Origin: JAKFWF01 sp031429105
Lineage (GTDB): Bacteria > Pseudomonadota > Alphaproteobacteria > Rhizobiales > Hyphomicrobiaceae
NCBI GenBank assembly: GCA_031429105.1
Contig: JANOYV010000138.1
Coordinates: 62,001 to 126,000 of the forward strand
Length of the DNA: 64,000 bases
Reading direction: 5' to 3'
A program made the translations under genes and the position numbers. The notes beneath the pieces were generated by a model. It worked only from the letters and a program-made list of their open reading frames with translations. It was not told the origin of the DNA and searched no databases. Of the stretch, positions 36,074 to 44,940 are shown in pieces (position 1 is the stretch's first letter; every line of letters begins with the position of its first letter).

Positions 36074-37513
36074 ATGGCAGCTGATGCGCCAAAGCCTGTT
36101 GCAGCCGATGTGATCGCGCGGCTGAAAGCCGTGGTCGGGCCGCATGGCACAATCGAGGACAAGGCCGATATTGCGCCGTACTGCAAAAGCTGGCGCGACG
36201 ATTGGCTGGGCGATGTGGCGGTGGTCCTGCGCCCGAAGTCGACTGAGGAAGTGGCGGCACTCGTCAAAATCTGCGCAGAGACGGGCACGCGGATTGTTCC
36301 GCAGGGCGGCAATACCGGGCTGACGGGTGGTGGGCAGCCGGGCATGGACCGCACGGAGGTGATCATTTCAACGGCCCGAATGAAAGCCGTGCGTGGCATC
36401 GATCTGGCAAACGAAACGCTGACCGTCGAAGCTGGTGTCGTTCTGCAGGAAATCCAGACCATTGCAGCAGACAACAATCGCTTGTTTCCGCTGAGCCTTG
36501 GGGCGGAAGGGTCGTGCCAGATCGGCGGCAATATTTCGACCAACGCTGGCGGAACCCAGGTGATCCGCTACGGAAACACCCGCAATCTGGTGCTCGGGCT
36601 CGAAGTCGTTTTGCCGGACGGGCGCATTTGGAATGGACTGCGGGGGCTGCGCAAGGACAACACCGGCTACGATCTGAAGCAGCTGTTTATCGGCGGCGAA
36701 GGCAGTTTGGGGATCATCACGGCAGCGGTACTGCGCATGTTTCCGAAGCCTTCCGCCACGGCAACCGCGTGGCTCGCGGTGCCAAGTCCGACAGCTGCCG
36801 TCGCGCTGCTGCAGTTGATGAAGGGGCGGCTTGGCGACCAGATTTCGGCGTTCGAGCTGCTGCAACGCTCGATCATCGAATTCCTGATTGCGGGCGTTCC
36901 TGGCCACAGCGAGCCGCTGCGCGAGCCAGCCGACTGGTACGTGCTGGTCGAAGTGTCGGGCCAAGGTCAACCGGGCTCGCTCGATGATCCGTTCGCCGAA
37001 GCGCTGTCGGAGGCAATGGGGCGGCAACTGGTCGAGGACGCGATGATCGCAACATCGGGCGCGCATACCAAGCGCTTCTGGAAGATGCGCGAGGACCTAG
37101 CCGACGCCCAAAAGGCGGCCGGTGTCGGCATCAAGCATGATGTTTCGGTGCCGGTGTCGCGCATACCAGAATTCCTGGCGCGCTGTGATGCGGCGTTGGA
37201 GACGGACTATCCAGGCATTCGCCATTGCGCGTTCGGCCATGTGGGTGATGGAAATTTGCACTACAATCCGGTGGCGCCGTTGAACTGGGAGGGCAAGCGG
37301 TTTGCGGGCGAGCGCGAGCGGATCAACCGCGTCGTGCATGATCTCGTCGTCGAACTTGGTGGGTCGATCAGCGCCGAGCACGGCATTGGTCGTCTGCGGC
37401 TCGACGAGAACGAACATTATAAAAGTGCTGTCGAACTCGATTTGATGCGCACGATCAAGCGCGCGCTTGATCCATCAAACATTATGAACCCTGGCAAGAT
37501 GATTAAGGTCTAA
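36074..37513 (+). CDS. FAD-binding D-2-hydroxyacid dehydrogenase (GlcD/D2HGDH-like)
   Basis: This 479-residue flavoprotein starts at an ATG with AAGGATGA upstream. The PCMH FAD domain has RIVPQGGNTGLTGGGQPG near residue 77 and GGNISTNAGGTQVIRYGNTR near 150. The FAD-oxidase C-terminal domain has AFGHVGDGNLHYN with the metal/active-site His, SISAEHGIGR and the terminal SNIMNPGKM. This fits D-2-hydroxyglutarate dehydrogenase or a related D-lactate/glycolate oxidase subunit. It is the second such enzyme in 7 kb and lacks the Fe-S half of the first. A thioesterase gene follows after 11 bases. Confidence 0.9.
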   Translation: MAADAPKPVAADVIARLKAVVGPHGTIEDKADIAPYCKSWRDDWLGDVAVVLRPKSTEEVAALVKICAETGTRIVPQGGNTGLTGGGQPGMDRTEVIISTARMKAVRGIDLANETLTVEAGVVLQEIQTIAADNNRLFPLSLGAEGSCQIGGNISTNAGGTQVIRYGNTRNLVLGLEVVLPDGRIWNGLRGLRKDNTGYDLKQLFIGGEGSLGIITAAVLRMFPKPSATATAWLAVPSPTAAVALLQLMKGRLGDQISAFELLQRSIIEFLIAGVPGHSEPLREPADWYVLVEVSGQGQPGSLDDPFAEALSEAMGRQLVEDAMIATSGAHTKRFWKMREDLADAQKAAGVGIKHDVSVPVSRIPEFLARCDAALETDYPGIRHCAFGHVGDGNLHYNPVAPLNWEGKRFAGERERINRVVHDLVVELGGSISAEHGIGRLRLDENEHYKSAVELDLMRTIKRALDPSNIMNPGKMIKV

Positions 37514-37524
37514 CGGAAGCTGCC

Positions 37525-37968
37525 ATGAGCGACCAACGTCTCCCGCCGATGGTGCGGGCTGATTTCCTGCACTTCCAAACCCTCCAGACCCGCTGGATGG
37601 ACAACGACCTCTATGGTCACGTCAATAACGTCACCTACTACTCGTACTTCGACACGGTGGTGAACCGCTACCTGATCGAGCCCGGCGGCCTCGACATTCA
37701 GCAAAGTACAGTCATTGGTTTCGCGGTCGAGACTGGATGCCGGTTTCACAGACCTTTTGCCTATCCGGAGGCTATCGAAGTGGGGCTGCGGGTCGGCCGA
37801 CTGGGCTCATCCTCGGTACGCTATGAGTTGGCCTTGTTTGGTGTCGGCGAGGAACATGCGCGCGCCGATGGCTTTTTCGTCCACGTCTTCGTTGACCGTC
37901 AGAGCCAACGACCCACAGTCATGCCCGAGCGGTTGCGCGTGGCATTGGCACGACTGCTTAAGCGATAG
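37525..37968 (+). CDS. YbgC/FadM-type acyl-CoA thioesterase
   Basis: This 147-residue 4HBT hot-dog protein contains TLQTRWMDNDLYGHVNNVTYY, with the catalytic Asp and the HVNN helix start typical of YbgC/FadM enzymes, and later VIGFAVETGCRFHRPFAYPEAIEV. It is 11 bases downstream of the FAD dehydrogenase gene and likely co-transcribed. It is not linked to tolQ, where ybgC usually lies, so it may or may not be the functional YbgC of this organism. Confidence 0.85.
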   Translation: MSDQRLPPMVRADFLHFQTLQTRWMDNDLYGHVNNVTYYSYFDTVVNRYLIEPGGLDIQQSTVIGFAVETGCRFHRPFAYPEAIEVGLRVGRLGSSSVRYELALFGVGEEHARADGFFVHVFVDRQSQRPTVMPERLRVALARLLKR

Positions 37969-37991
37969 GCAGCACTGTGACTCGACCGCAA

Positions 37992-38016
37992 CGCAACGCT
38001 CCCGAGTGGCGTTGCG
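37992..38016 (+). terminator. Weak hairpin after the thioesterase gene
   Basis: CGCAACGC (37992-37999) pairs with GCGTTGCG (38009-38016) across a nine-base loop, 23 bases past the stop. No clear T tract follows, so its role is uncertain. Confidence 0.35.
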
Positions 38017-38094
38017 CGACGTTCTGTCTATCGCGTTCTTGCACGACTCTTGTACCTGTAGTGCTGCAATCAATATTGAAGCGGATGATGAGCC

Positions 38095-38469
38095 ATGAGC
38101 CGAGTGTTCACTCTTGCGATGATCTGCCTCACGCTGTTGGCAACGGCTGCAGGTGCAGCATCGCCACAGCGGCGCGCAGGTTCTCCAATGGCGCTGCCAC
38201 AGGACGGCTCGCTCCTGGCCCTGCACGACCTGCGCCGCGAGGGCAACCTCGTGTGTATTGTCGGGCATACCCACACAGGGTCTAGCGTCGGGATGCCAAG
38301 CCGCAAGGCTGCTGAGGTTTCAGCCATGCGCAACTGGGCGGAGTTCACCGGCTGGGAGTACGGCTCACACTGGGGTAATGCCAGTCTTTCGGCCAACAAG
38401 TCGATGAAATGCAGCGGTGGCGGCAACAAGTACAACTGCGATTTCGAATCCCGCCCCTGCCGTCGCTAA
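38095..38469 (+). CDS. Exported protein of unknown function with Cys-rich end
   Basis: This 124-residue protein has a Sec signal peptide (residues 1-21, ending AAGAA). The mature domain contains VCIVGHTHTGSSVGMPSRKAAEVSAMRNWAEFTGWEYG and a KSMKCSGGG...YNCDFESRPC end with three cysteines. I know similar proteins as uncharacterised alphaproteobacterial exported proteins with an AAxxWxxFTxWEYG core. The function is unknown. It converges with the DUF937 gene, whose stop is directly adjacent. Confidence 0.72.
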   Translation: MSRVFTLAMICLTLLATAAGAASPQRRAGSPMALPQDGSLLALHDLRREGNLVCIVGHTHTGSSVGMPSRKAAEVSAMRNWAEFTGWEYGSHWGNASLSANKSMKCSGGGNKYNCDFESRPCRR

Positions 38470-39390
38470 TCAGCGGCGACCCAACACACCGCCAAAGATC
38501 GCGCGCACGATGCTCATGCCGTAGCGCAGGATAATTGCGCGAAAGATCCAGCCCATTACGCCGCCCTTGGTCGAGAAGCCAAGTGCGCCGCCGAGCATGC
38601 TGCGGATGATTGACCACAGCGTGCCGCCACCTGCTGCTGCACCGCCAGCCGCCCCGCCACCTCGGATGATATCGGACAGGTCGCCATAGGGGTTTGAGCC
38701 TGCTCCGCCGCTGGAACTGCTTTCGGAGGGGAGGCCCGTTGGAATTGGCAACGGGGCACCGCCGCCGAACGTGCCGTTACCACCGCGGCTAACATCGCCG
38801 TTGCCGAATGGGTTGTCGCGGCTTTCCGGCATCTGCCGTGGTGCTGGCATTGAAGGCTGCGGGAAAGGTTGTTGGCGCGATTGCGGGAACGACGGTGCGC
38901 TGCCGCCCGTGCCGCCAGTGTTACCTTGAGCGCCCGGCATGCCTGGAATTTTGGATAGGATATCGCCAAGCCCGCCCTGAGTTTTATTGGCGAGTGCCCC
39001 CATCAGCATTTGTGCAATGTAGGGCAGCAGCATTTTGATCAGGCCCTCGCCGACGCCAGACGATAGGGCTGCACGTTGGGCGACACCACGGCTTGCATCC
39101 TTGGTGCCGAGAATGTGCCCGAGGATGGCATTGCCATCCGCCTGGACGTTGGCATTGCCGAACATGGCCGGATTGTTGAGGTTTTCGAGTTTGCGGCGAT
39201 CGCCAAGTGCTGCGATCAAGTCGGCGACGCCGCCCCGCGATAGCGTGTTGCGCTCAATGCCGCGCGCCAGTTCGGGCATCACCGCCTTGAGAGCGGCTTC
39301 GGCTTGGCCTGGGCCAATGTTGAAAGCGCGCGCCATATTCGTGATCGCACTGCCGCCCTGCGCTTGCCGCACAATATCGATGAGTTCCAT
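38470..39390 (-). CDS. DUF937-family protein
   Basis: This 306-residue protein is read from the ATG at 39390; the open frame extends further without a ribosome site. The first 150 residues match the DUF937/YidB-like helical pattern (IDIVRQAQGGSAITNMARAF, then a GNAILGHILGTKD and ALSSGVGEGLIKMLLPYIAQMLMGAL). The middle is a long Gly/Pro/Ser/Asn linker. The C-terminus is hydrophobic and basic (GWIFRAIILRYGMSIVRAIFGGVLGRR) and may lie on a membrane. The function is unknown. The start of its frame overlaps the end of the upstream DUF1134 gene region. Confidence 0.75.
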   Translation of the reverse strand: MELIDIVRQAQGGSAITNMARAFNIGPGQAEAALKAVMPELARGIERNTLSRGGVADLIAALGDRRKLENLNNPAMFGNANVQADGNAILGHILGTKDASRGVAQRAALSSGVGEGLIKMLLPYIAQMLMGALANKTQGGLGDILSKIPGMPGAQGNTGGTGGSAPSFPQSRQQPFPQPSMPAPRQMPESRDNPFGNGDVSRGGNGTFGGGAPLPIPTGLPSESSSSGGAGSNPYGDLSDIIRGGGAAGGAAAGGGTLWSIIRSMLGGALGFSTKGGVMGWIFRAIILRYGMSIVRAIFGGVLGRR

Positions 39391-39469
39391 GAGGTCCGCC
39401 CAATTGAAGTGATTGCGGGCCAGTACACCAAAACGAACCCGAGATGCACTCGAATTGATGCGGCATCCG

Positions 39470-40651
39470 TCAGAAAGGGTTGAATCGGGGGCGCGGCGTG
39501 AAGTGCAGGTAGCCGACGTTGGCACCTAGTCGCAAGCCAACGCCGGTGCGGATGGGTGCAAGAATCAGCGGTCCTTTCTTGAGCACCGTGACACCGGCAC
39601 CGCCCACGAGATAGGCGGAACCATCGATCCCGCCAAACCGCTGGTACATATCATCGGGCGTGCGCAGGCCGTAGATCAGGATCAACGTGCGCGATCCGGT
39701 GAGGCCAAAATCGTAGCCAACCGAGGGCCCCTGCCAGTACACCTTGCGCTCTCCATCGAGCTTGGTGACGAGTTGCCCGTCGCCATAGCGCAGACCGGCG
39801 AGCAGCGCGATGCCGCCTTCAGTACCAAGGATATAGCCTGTGGGTCGGCCGTAGCTCTTGAAGGTGTACTCAATCACTGCCGCGAGTTCAGCCGACAGCG
39901 TGCCGAAAAAGCCCCGACCGGCCGCACGAATATCGTCGACTGTGAATTGCAGGGCTGCCGGATCGACGACAGCGGGTGCAGTCGGCAATGCCGTGGGCGG
40001 CACGTAAGCGTCGTTTGGCTTGACCGCCGAGGCTGTCTGCTGCTCGGGAACTGGTTTGGCGGGTGGCCGGGCTGGCTCGACAGCTGACGCTGCGGGTGGC
40101 GGTGTGGGGGCAGCCTTCTTGGCTTCTGGCCTTGGGGTTTCTGGCTTTGGTTCGACCGCACTTGCGACGGTACCGCGCGCACCCTTGAGTTCGGTATCGA
40201 GTTTGGCCGAAATGTGCGACGCCTTCGCGCTCGTCACTTCAATCAGTTGGTTAGACAGTGCCTTCAGTTCCTCGACCTTGGCGCAGGTCGGTGCCGTACC
40301 ACTGGTCTGGCCGAGTTGATCGATCTGCGTGAGCAGATGACTGGAAGTTTCGTCCTGAACCCTGGTTTCATCGTCTTCCAGTAGATCAAGGCCCTTCTCT
40401 TCGGTCTCGGCTTCGGTCCAGCCCTTGGCCCTAGCCAATTCACGCAGCCGGGCCATCAGACGAGCTTGGTTCTCCTGGTTGTTCTTCTTGAGCTTAGTAC
40501 TCATGCTGGCAATTGTGGTCGAAATGTCGGACTGGGCGCACATCTTAGGCGCCGACGGGTTCAAAATCGTTTGGGCATTGGCAATCGAGAGCAGAGCGCT
40601 GCCACTGAGCAAAACCGCACTCACGCCAGCAATGAGGACCGATTTGTTCAT
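39470..40651 (-). CDS. DUF1134 protein, EipA-like envelope integrity protein with N-terminal extension
   Basis: This 393-residue protein has a signal peptide (residues 1-26, SIANA cleavage). A charged helical region follows (residues 37-160, probably coiled coil), then a Pro/Ala-rich linker (165-235). The C-terminal DUF1134 domain (about 240-393) contains TVDDIRAAGRGFFGTLSAEL, YILGTEGGIALLAGLRYG and KVYWQGPSVGYDFG. The DUF1134 protein EipA of Brucella is a short periplasmic protein needed for envelope integrity; this one roughly doubles the size by adding the coiled-coil and linker. It acts in the periplasm. Confidence 0.82.
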   Translation of the reverse strand: MNKSVLIAGVSAVLLSGSALLSIANAQTILNPSAPKMCAQSDISTTIASMSTKLKKNNQENQARLMARLRELARAKGWTEAETEEKGLDLLEDDETRVQDETSSHLLTQIDQLGQTSGTAPTCAKVEELKALSNQLIEVTSAKASHISAKLDTELKGARGTVASAVEPKPETPRPEAKKAAPTPPPAASAVEPARPPAKPVPEQQTASAVKPNDAYVPPTALPTAPAVVDPAALQFTVDDIRAAGRGFFGTLSAELAAVIEYTFKSYGRPTGYILGTEGGIALLAGLRYGDGQLVTKLDGERKVYWQGPSVGYDFGLTGSRTLILIYGLRTPDDMYQRFGGIDGSAYLVGGAGVTVLKKGPLILAPIRTGVGLRLGANVGYLHFTPRPRFNPF

Positions 40652-40805
40652 TGAACCCTTCTGTCGTCCGATTGGAAACGCCTGTTCATCCGAAGTGACG
40701 TTTCAAGCGGCCGAAATCCGTTGTTTCGGGCGAATTGCAACGTTACAGGTACACAAAACGCCGCAGTGATTGAAGTCTATGCGATAACAAGAGGAGTTCC
40801 AACCC

Positions 40806-42095
40806 ATGTCGGATCATCAAGCCCCGAAGTTTGATACGCTCGCCATTCACGCAGGCGCGACACCCGATCCCTCGACCGGCGCGCGCGTCACCCCGATCTA
40901 CCAGACGACTTCGTTCGTCTTCAACGATGTCGATCACGCAGCGAGCCTGTTCGGTCTGGAAGCCTTCGGCAACATTTATACCCGCATCGGCAATCCCACC
41001 CAGGGGGTCCTGGAGGGCCGAGTAGCCGCCCTTGAAGGTGGCACAGCAGCCTTAGCGGTGGCATCAGGCCATGCAGCGCAACTGCTTGTGTTTCACACAT
41101 TGCTTGAGTCGGGCGACGAATTTGTGGCAGGGCGGCAGCTGTACGGCGGCTCGGTCAACCAGTTCAACCACGCCTTCAAGAAATTCAATTGGAACGTCGC
41201 CTGGGCGGATTCAACTGATCCGGCGTCGTTTGAAAAGGCGATCACACCGAAGACCCGGGCGATCTATTGCGAGTCGATTGCTAATCCGGGTGGCATCATC
41301 ATCGACTTGGATGCGATTTCGGCGATTGCCAAGAAGCACGGGCTACCGCTGATCGTCGACAACACGATGGCGTCGCCCTACCTTTGCCGCCCGCGCGAGC
41401 ATGGCGCCGACATCATCGTGCATTCGTTGACCAAGTTCATGGGCGGACACGGCAATTCAATCGGCGGCGTGATCGTCGATTGTGGCACCTACGATTGGCT
41501 GGCCGCGAAGCACCGTTACAAGACGCTGGTCGAGCCGAATCCGTCCTACAACAATATGAAGCTTGCCGAGACCTTCGGCAATTTTGCCTTCGCGATTGCG
41601 TGTCGTGTGATGGGTCTGCGCGATCTTGGTCCAGCAATCGCGCCGATGAATGCGTTTCTGATCCTGACCGGTATCGAGACGCTACCATTGCGCATGCAGC
41701 GCCATTGCGAAAACGCGCTGGCGGTCGCTCAGCATCTCGAAAAGCATAAGTCGATTGCCTGGGTGCAGTACGCAGGACTGCCGGAGAATAAGTATCACGC
41801 GCTGCAAAAAAAGATCTGCCCGAAGGGCGCCGGTGCGGTGTTCACCATCGGCCTTAAGGGCGGCTTCGATGCAGGCGTCAAGCTCGTGCAAGGCGTCAAG
41901 TTATTCTCGCATTTGGCCAACATCGGCGACACGCGCTCGCTGATCATTCACCCGGCCTCGACGACCCACAAACAATTGACCGACGAACAGCGCACATCCG
42001 CTGGGGCTGGCAACGACGTTGTGCGGTTGTCGATTGGGCTTGAAGACAAATCTGACATCATCGCTGATCTTGATCAGGCGCTGGCAAAGGTGTGA
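40806..42095 (+). CDS. metY: O-acetylhomoserine aminocarboxypropyltransferase / cysteine synthase (MetY-type)
   Basis: This 429-residue PLP enzyme of the Cys/Met-metabolism family has FDTLAIHAGATPDPSTGAR, PIYQTTSFVF, YTRIGNPTQGVLE, the PLP-lysine segment HSLTKFMGGHGNSIGG near residue 210, and SLIIHPASTTHKQL near the end. The length of about 430 residues distinguishes MetY from the shorter MetB/MetZ group. It makes homocysteine directly from O-acetylhomoserine and sulfide in the cytosol. An AAGAGGAG ribosome region precedes the ATG. A MetX-like gene lies 1.4 kb away but codes for an exported protein (see 43522). Confidence 0.92.
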   Translation: MSDHQAPKFDTLAIHAGATPDPSTGARVTPIYQTTSFVFNDVDHAASLFGLEAFGNIYTRIGNPTQGVLEGRVAALEGGTAALAVASGHAAQLLVFHTLLESGDEFVAGRQLYGGSVNQFNHAFKKFNWNVAWADSTDPASFEKAITPKTRAIYCESIANPGGIIIDLDAISAIAKKHGLPLIVDNTMASPYLCRPREHGADIIVHSLTKFMGGHGNSIGGVIVDCGTYDWLAAKHRYKTLVEPNPSYNNMKLAETFGNFAFAIACRVMGLRDLGPAIAPMNAFLILTGIETLPLRMQRHCENALAVAQHLEKHKSIAWVQYAGLPENKYHALQKKICPKGAGAVFTIGLKGGFDAGVKLVQGVKLFSHLANIGDTRSLIIHPASTTHKQLTDEQRTSAGAGNDVVRLSIGLEDKSDIIADLDQALAKV

Positions 42096-42113
42096 GGTCT
42101 TGGAGTGTCCAAG

Positions 42114-42152
42114 CGTTCGAGGCCCCCGGTATTCTAGCTGGAGCCTCGAACG
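42114..42152 (+). terminator. Hairpin after metY
   Basis: CGTTCGAGGC (42114-42123) and GCCTCGAACG (42143-42152) form a perfect 10-bp stem with a partly paired loop, 18 bases past the metY stop. No T tract follows, so the termination role is probable rather than certain. Confidence 0.5.
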
Positions 42153-42218
42153 TCTGAATCAGTCGCTAACAGAAAACGGTTTATTCACTGCGAGTACGAC
42201 AGGGCGCTACCTGCAAGT

Positions 42219-42494
42219 CTACTTACACGCCCGCTGTTTTGCGATGCAGTAGGTGAGCGGCGATGGGTCGTTGCACTTCATCGCAACGGTGCCTACGGGC
42301 TTCAGGCCCTTATCCTTCATCGAGTTGTTCAGCGCCGCATTGGCCATGAAGCGTGCAAGGTCCGGCGTCACCATGGTGGCTTCGCCGCCCGCCATCACAC
42401 AGGACTTTGCCGAGGCTGTGGTGGTCAGTGCAAGCGGCAGCACAGTTGCGATCACGACGAGGGCCGCTGCAAACCGCGAGTTTGATTTCGACAT
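42219..42494 (-). CDS. Small exported four-cysteine protein
   Basis: This 91-residue protein starts at the ATG at 42494 with AGGAGAAA upstream; a longer frame has no signal. Residues 1-28 form a signal peptide ending ASA. The mature part has four cysteines (KSCVMAGG, AMKCNDPS, TYCIAKQRACK) and a MVTPDLARFMANAALNNSM helix. This suggests a compact disulfide-bonded periplasmic protein. The family is not recognised. It is convergent with metY and divergent from the iron-permease-like gene. Confidence 0.65.
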   Translation of the reverse strand: MSKSNSRFAAALVVIATVLPLALTTTASAKSCVMAGGEATMVTPDLARFMANAALNNSMKDKGLKPVGTVAMKCNDPSPLTYCIAKQRACK

Positions 42495-42643
42495 TGGGTT
42501 TCTCCTGTACCGAGTTGACGGATTTGAGTAGCACGATTCCCGGTCGATCCCGGCAGATGGCAACATGTAATAGCCGCTACGACGGGCGAATAGGGTATGC
42601 CTATGTTCGGTGGCAGTGCTGCTGCCAGCAAAAGGAGCACGCC

Positions 42644-43066
42644 ATGAGCCGTCTGTTTCGTGAATTGGCGGTCCGCACCGCGCACGCCGTCGGTTCCCCC
42701 TGGGCGTTCATGCTGGCGTTGGCCACCATTGCAGTTTGGGCGGTGACGGGTCCTTACTTCAAGTTCTCGGACACGTGGCAGCTGATCATCAATACCGGTA
42801 CGACGATCGTGACGTTCCTGATGGTTTTTTTGATCCAGTACACGCAGAACCGCGAAACCCGGATCGTTGCCCTCAAGCTTGACGAATTGCTACGGGGCGT
42901 GAGTGGCGCGCGGACCGGATTGATCAACCTCGATCACATGACGGACGAGGAACTGGAAGATGTGCAACAGGAGTTCCTGCTAATGCGCGATAAGTATGCG
43001 CCCCTGATCGACGACGATCTGGCGCACGTCGAACTGGCCTTGAAGGCACGGCGGCTGACAACGTAA
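42644..43066 (+). CDS. Low-affinity iron permease family protein
   Basis: This 140-residue protein starts at the ATG at 42644 with AAAGGAG upstream. Two membrane helices (residues 20-37 and 48-68) carry the family pattern GSPWAFMLALATIAVWAVTGP, FSDTWQLIINTGTTIVTFLMVFLIQ and TQNRETRIVALKLDELLR. A charged helical tail follows. Bacterial members share only the N-terminal part of fungal Fet4, and iron transport by them is unproven. Confidence 0.85.
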   Translation: MSRLFRELAVRTAHAVGSPWAFMLALATIAVWAVTGPYFKFSDTWQLIINTGTTIVTFLMVFLIQYTQNRETRIVALKLDELLRGVSGARTGLINLDHMTDEELEDVQQEFLLMRDKYAPLIDDDLAHVELALKARRLTT

Positions 43067-43131
43067 TCACGAGATTTTTTGGTGCCGAGGCGATAGGTGC
43101 AAATCGCGGACATCGAAGCGTCCAGTGAATC

Positions 43132-43166
43132 CAGCAGCGCCAAGTGGACGTGGCCCGACGCTGCTG
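43132..43166. terminator. Hairpin between convergent genes
   Basis: CAGCAGCG (43132-43139) pairs with CGCTGCTG (43159-43166). It lies between the convergent iron-permease-like and NIPSNAP genes and could serve both, though neither side has a good T tract. Confidence 0.4.
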
Positions 43167-43179
43167 CACTGACTTTCTA

Positions 43180-43497
43180 TTAGCTTTTGAAAAACGCCGT
43201 TGCGACCAGGATCTTATTTTCCTGATGGACGAGCGCACCCAACTCGCCTGATTTTTTCACGTAGGCGAGCCACTCGGCGTCGGTCCACATGGCAGCACGT
43301 TTTGCGGAGCGCTCGGCCATGTCCTTGTAGGCCCAGACATGGACGTAGGAATTGACGTCGCCAACCTCGGTCGTGCCGTACAGCACGGGCTTGCCGAGGA
43401 TGCGCGACTGCGGGCCGTAGCCCATCTTCTCGTAGAGCTCCATGTGCGCCTTGATGGTGCCGGGCTTGCAGACATAAGTGCGGTGATCAAAAATCAT
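43180..43497 (-). CDS. NIPSNAP-family protein
   Basis: This 105-residue single-domain protein of the dimeric alpha/beta-barrel NIPSNAP fold begins MIFDHRTYVCKPGTIKAHMELYEKMG, with GKPVLYGTTEVGDVNSYVHVWAYKDMAERSAKR (in two parts) in the core. The biochemical function of bacterial members is unclear. It lies 24 bases downstream of the exported hydrolase gene on the same strand. Confidence 0.85.
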   Translation of the reverse strand: MIFDHRTYVCKPGTIKAHMELYEKMGYGPQSRILGKPVLYGTTEVGDVNSYVHVWAYKDMAERSAKRAAMWTDAEWLAYVKKSGELGALVHQENKILVATAFFKS

Positions 43498-43521
43498 GGG
43501 CGCAGCCTTTCTGGGTTCGAT

Positions 43522-44706
43522 TTAAGGTTGGTTGAGGAACGCGGAAATCTTCGGCTCGGCTTGCTTCATCGACAGCACGCCGTCGAGATGGCCGCGGCTG
43601 CCTGCTAAGGTCACGTGTTCAATTTTGCCGCCAGCAGCTTTCACGCCGTCGACCAATTGTTTTACGCCATCTGCGTGGAACACGAGATCGTCGGGCTGGG
43701 TAATGAGCAAGATCGGCGCTTTGATCTTTTTCAGGTAGTCCGCGCCGCCGCCTGCGACGAACAGCTGGTTCGCCTTCACGAGATAAAGAAAGTGATTGGC
43801 ATCGGACGTCAGCGCGCGCGCTGCACCGGCGGAGTCCAACGCCGCTTCGATCGCGAACTTTTTGTCGAAGCCGGTGGCCGGGTCCTCCCCCTCCTTCGCC
43901 CACTTGCGGCCGAACGTTGTGTTCGCCCACTTCCAATGCTGGGCGTGCATCGTCACGATTTTCAGAGACTGCGCGAGGCCAGCATTGGGCGGCTCGCCTT
44001 GATCATAGGCCCCGCCCTTCCACTTCGGGTCGAGGCGGATCGGCGTCGCCCAAATATCGAGCCAAGCGATGAGGTTCGCATCGGCCTCGGCAAAGCCGAT
44101 CACCGGCATGATTTTACCGACCATGTCGGGGTAGGTGGCCGCCCACTCATAGGTTTGCAGCGCACCCATCGACGCGCCACCGATCATCGCGAACTTCTTG
44201 ATGCCGAGCTTGTCTGCCAGCGCCTTTTGCGCCTCGACGAAATCGCGGATCGTCACAATCGGGAACGTCATCCCGTAAGGCGTGGACGTGGCAGGATCAA
44301 TCGAGGCGGGGCCGGTGGTGATGACAGTCTTATCGTTGGCGCCAAGGTTCACAAGCGTGTCGGATGACACGACAAAGAATTTGTTTGTGTCGATGGCCTT
44401 GCCGGGGCCGATGATCGCGTCCCAGTAGCCTGGCACCTTGTCGGCCTCGGCATATTTGCCAGCCGCATGTGAGGTGCCAGAGAAAAAGTGGCAGATCAGA
44501 ATAGCGTTCGATTTGTCGGCGTTGAGGGTGCCGTAGCTCTCGTATCCTACCTTGACGCCTTTCAACTCGCGACCCGACTGGGTTTTGAAACTGGCGATCT
44601 CCAGCGTCTCCTTCCGCGTGATGAGATCCTGTGCTGCGGCCCCATGGGTGGCGCACACGGTCGCTAAAAATAGCGCTGCTTGTCTCAGGTTCATGGTCAG
44701 ATTCAT
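43522..44706 (-). CDS. Exported alpha/beta-hydrolase of the MetX (homoserine O-acetyltransferase-like) family
   Basis: This 394-residue protein starts at the ATG at 44706, ten bases after GAGGAG. The N-terminus NLTMNLRQAALFLATVCATHG ending in AAAQ is a signal peptide, so it should be periplasmic. The body matches the MetX hydrolase fold: VGYESYGTLNADKSNAILICHFFSG, FFVVSSDTLVNLGAND, the nucleophile elbow GGASMGALQTYEWA (Ser), TQPDDLVF (Asp) and GSRGHLDG (His). True MetX acts on acetyl-CoA in the cytosol. With export, an esterase or other hydrolase role is more likely than methionine synthesis. Confidence 0.82.
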   Translation of the reverse strand: MNLTMNLRQAALFLATVCATHGAAAQDLITRKETLEIASFKTQSGRELKGVKVGYESYGTLNADKSNAILICHFFSGTSHAAGKYAEADKVPGYWDAIIGPGKAIDTNKFFVVSSDTLVNLGANDKTVITTGPASIDPATSTPYGMTFPIVTIRDFVEAQKALADKLGIKKFAMIGGASMGALQTYEWAATYPDMVGKIMPVIGFAEADANLIAWLDIWATPIRLDPKWKGGAYDQGEPPNAGLAQSLKIVTMHAQHWKWANTTFGRKWAKEGEDPATGFDKKFAIEAALDSAGAARALTSDANHFLYLVKANQLFVAGGGADYLKKIKAPILLITQPDDLVFHADGVKQLVDGVKAAGGKIEHVTLAGSRGHLDGVLSMKQAEPKISAFLNQP

Positions 44707-44940
44707 GAATGGATATCTCCTCACAGAAGTCGGCCAGCATAGCCAAGCTTTTTTGTCGTTGGTGTATGAGACTAAGCACGGACCCGACCAGACGCCAGTG
44801 CGGCCGGCGGATGTCTGCTAGGCTCGGCACTCACGTTAACCCAATACCGTCACAGGCGCTGAGTTACCTATTGCCCGCAGCCTTATTCATCCTCCATAGT
44901 TGAAGTTCGGTCCGAGAAAAGATCCTATGAAGGATATGCC

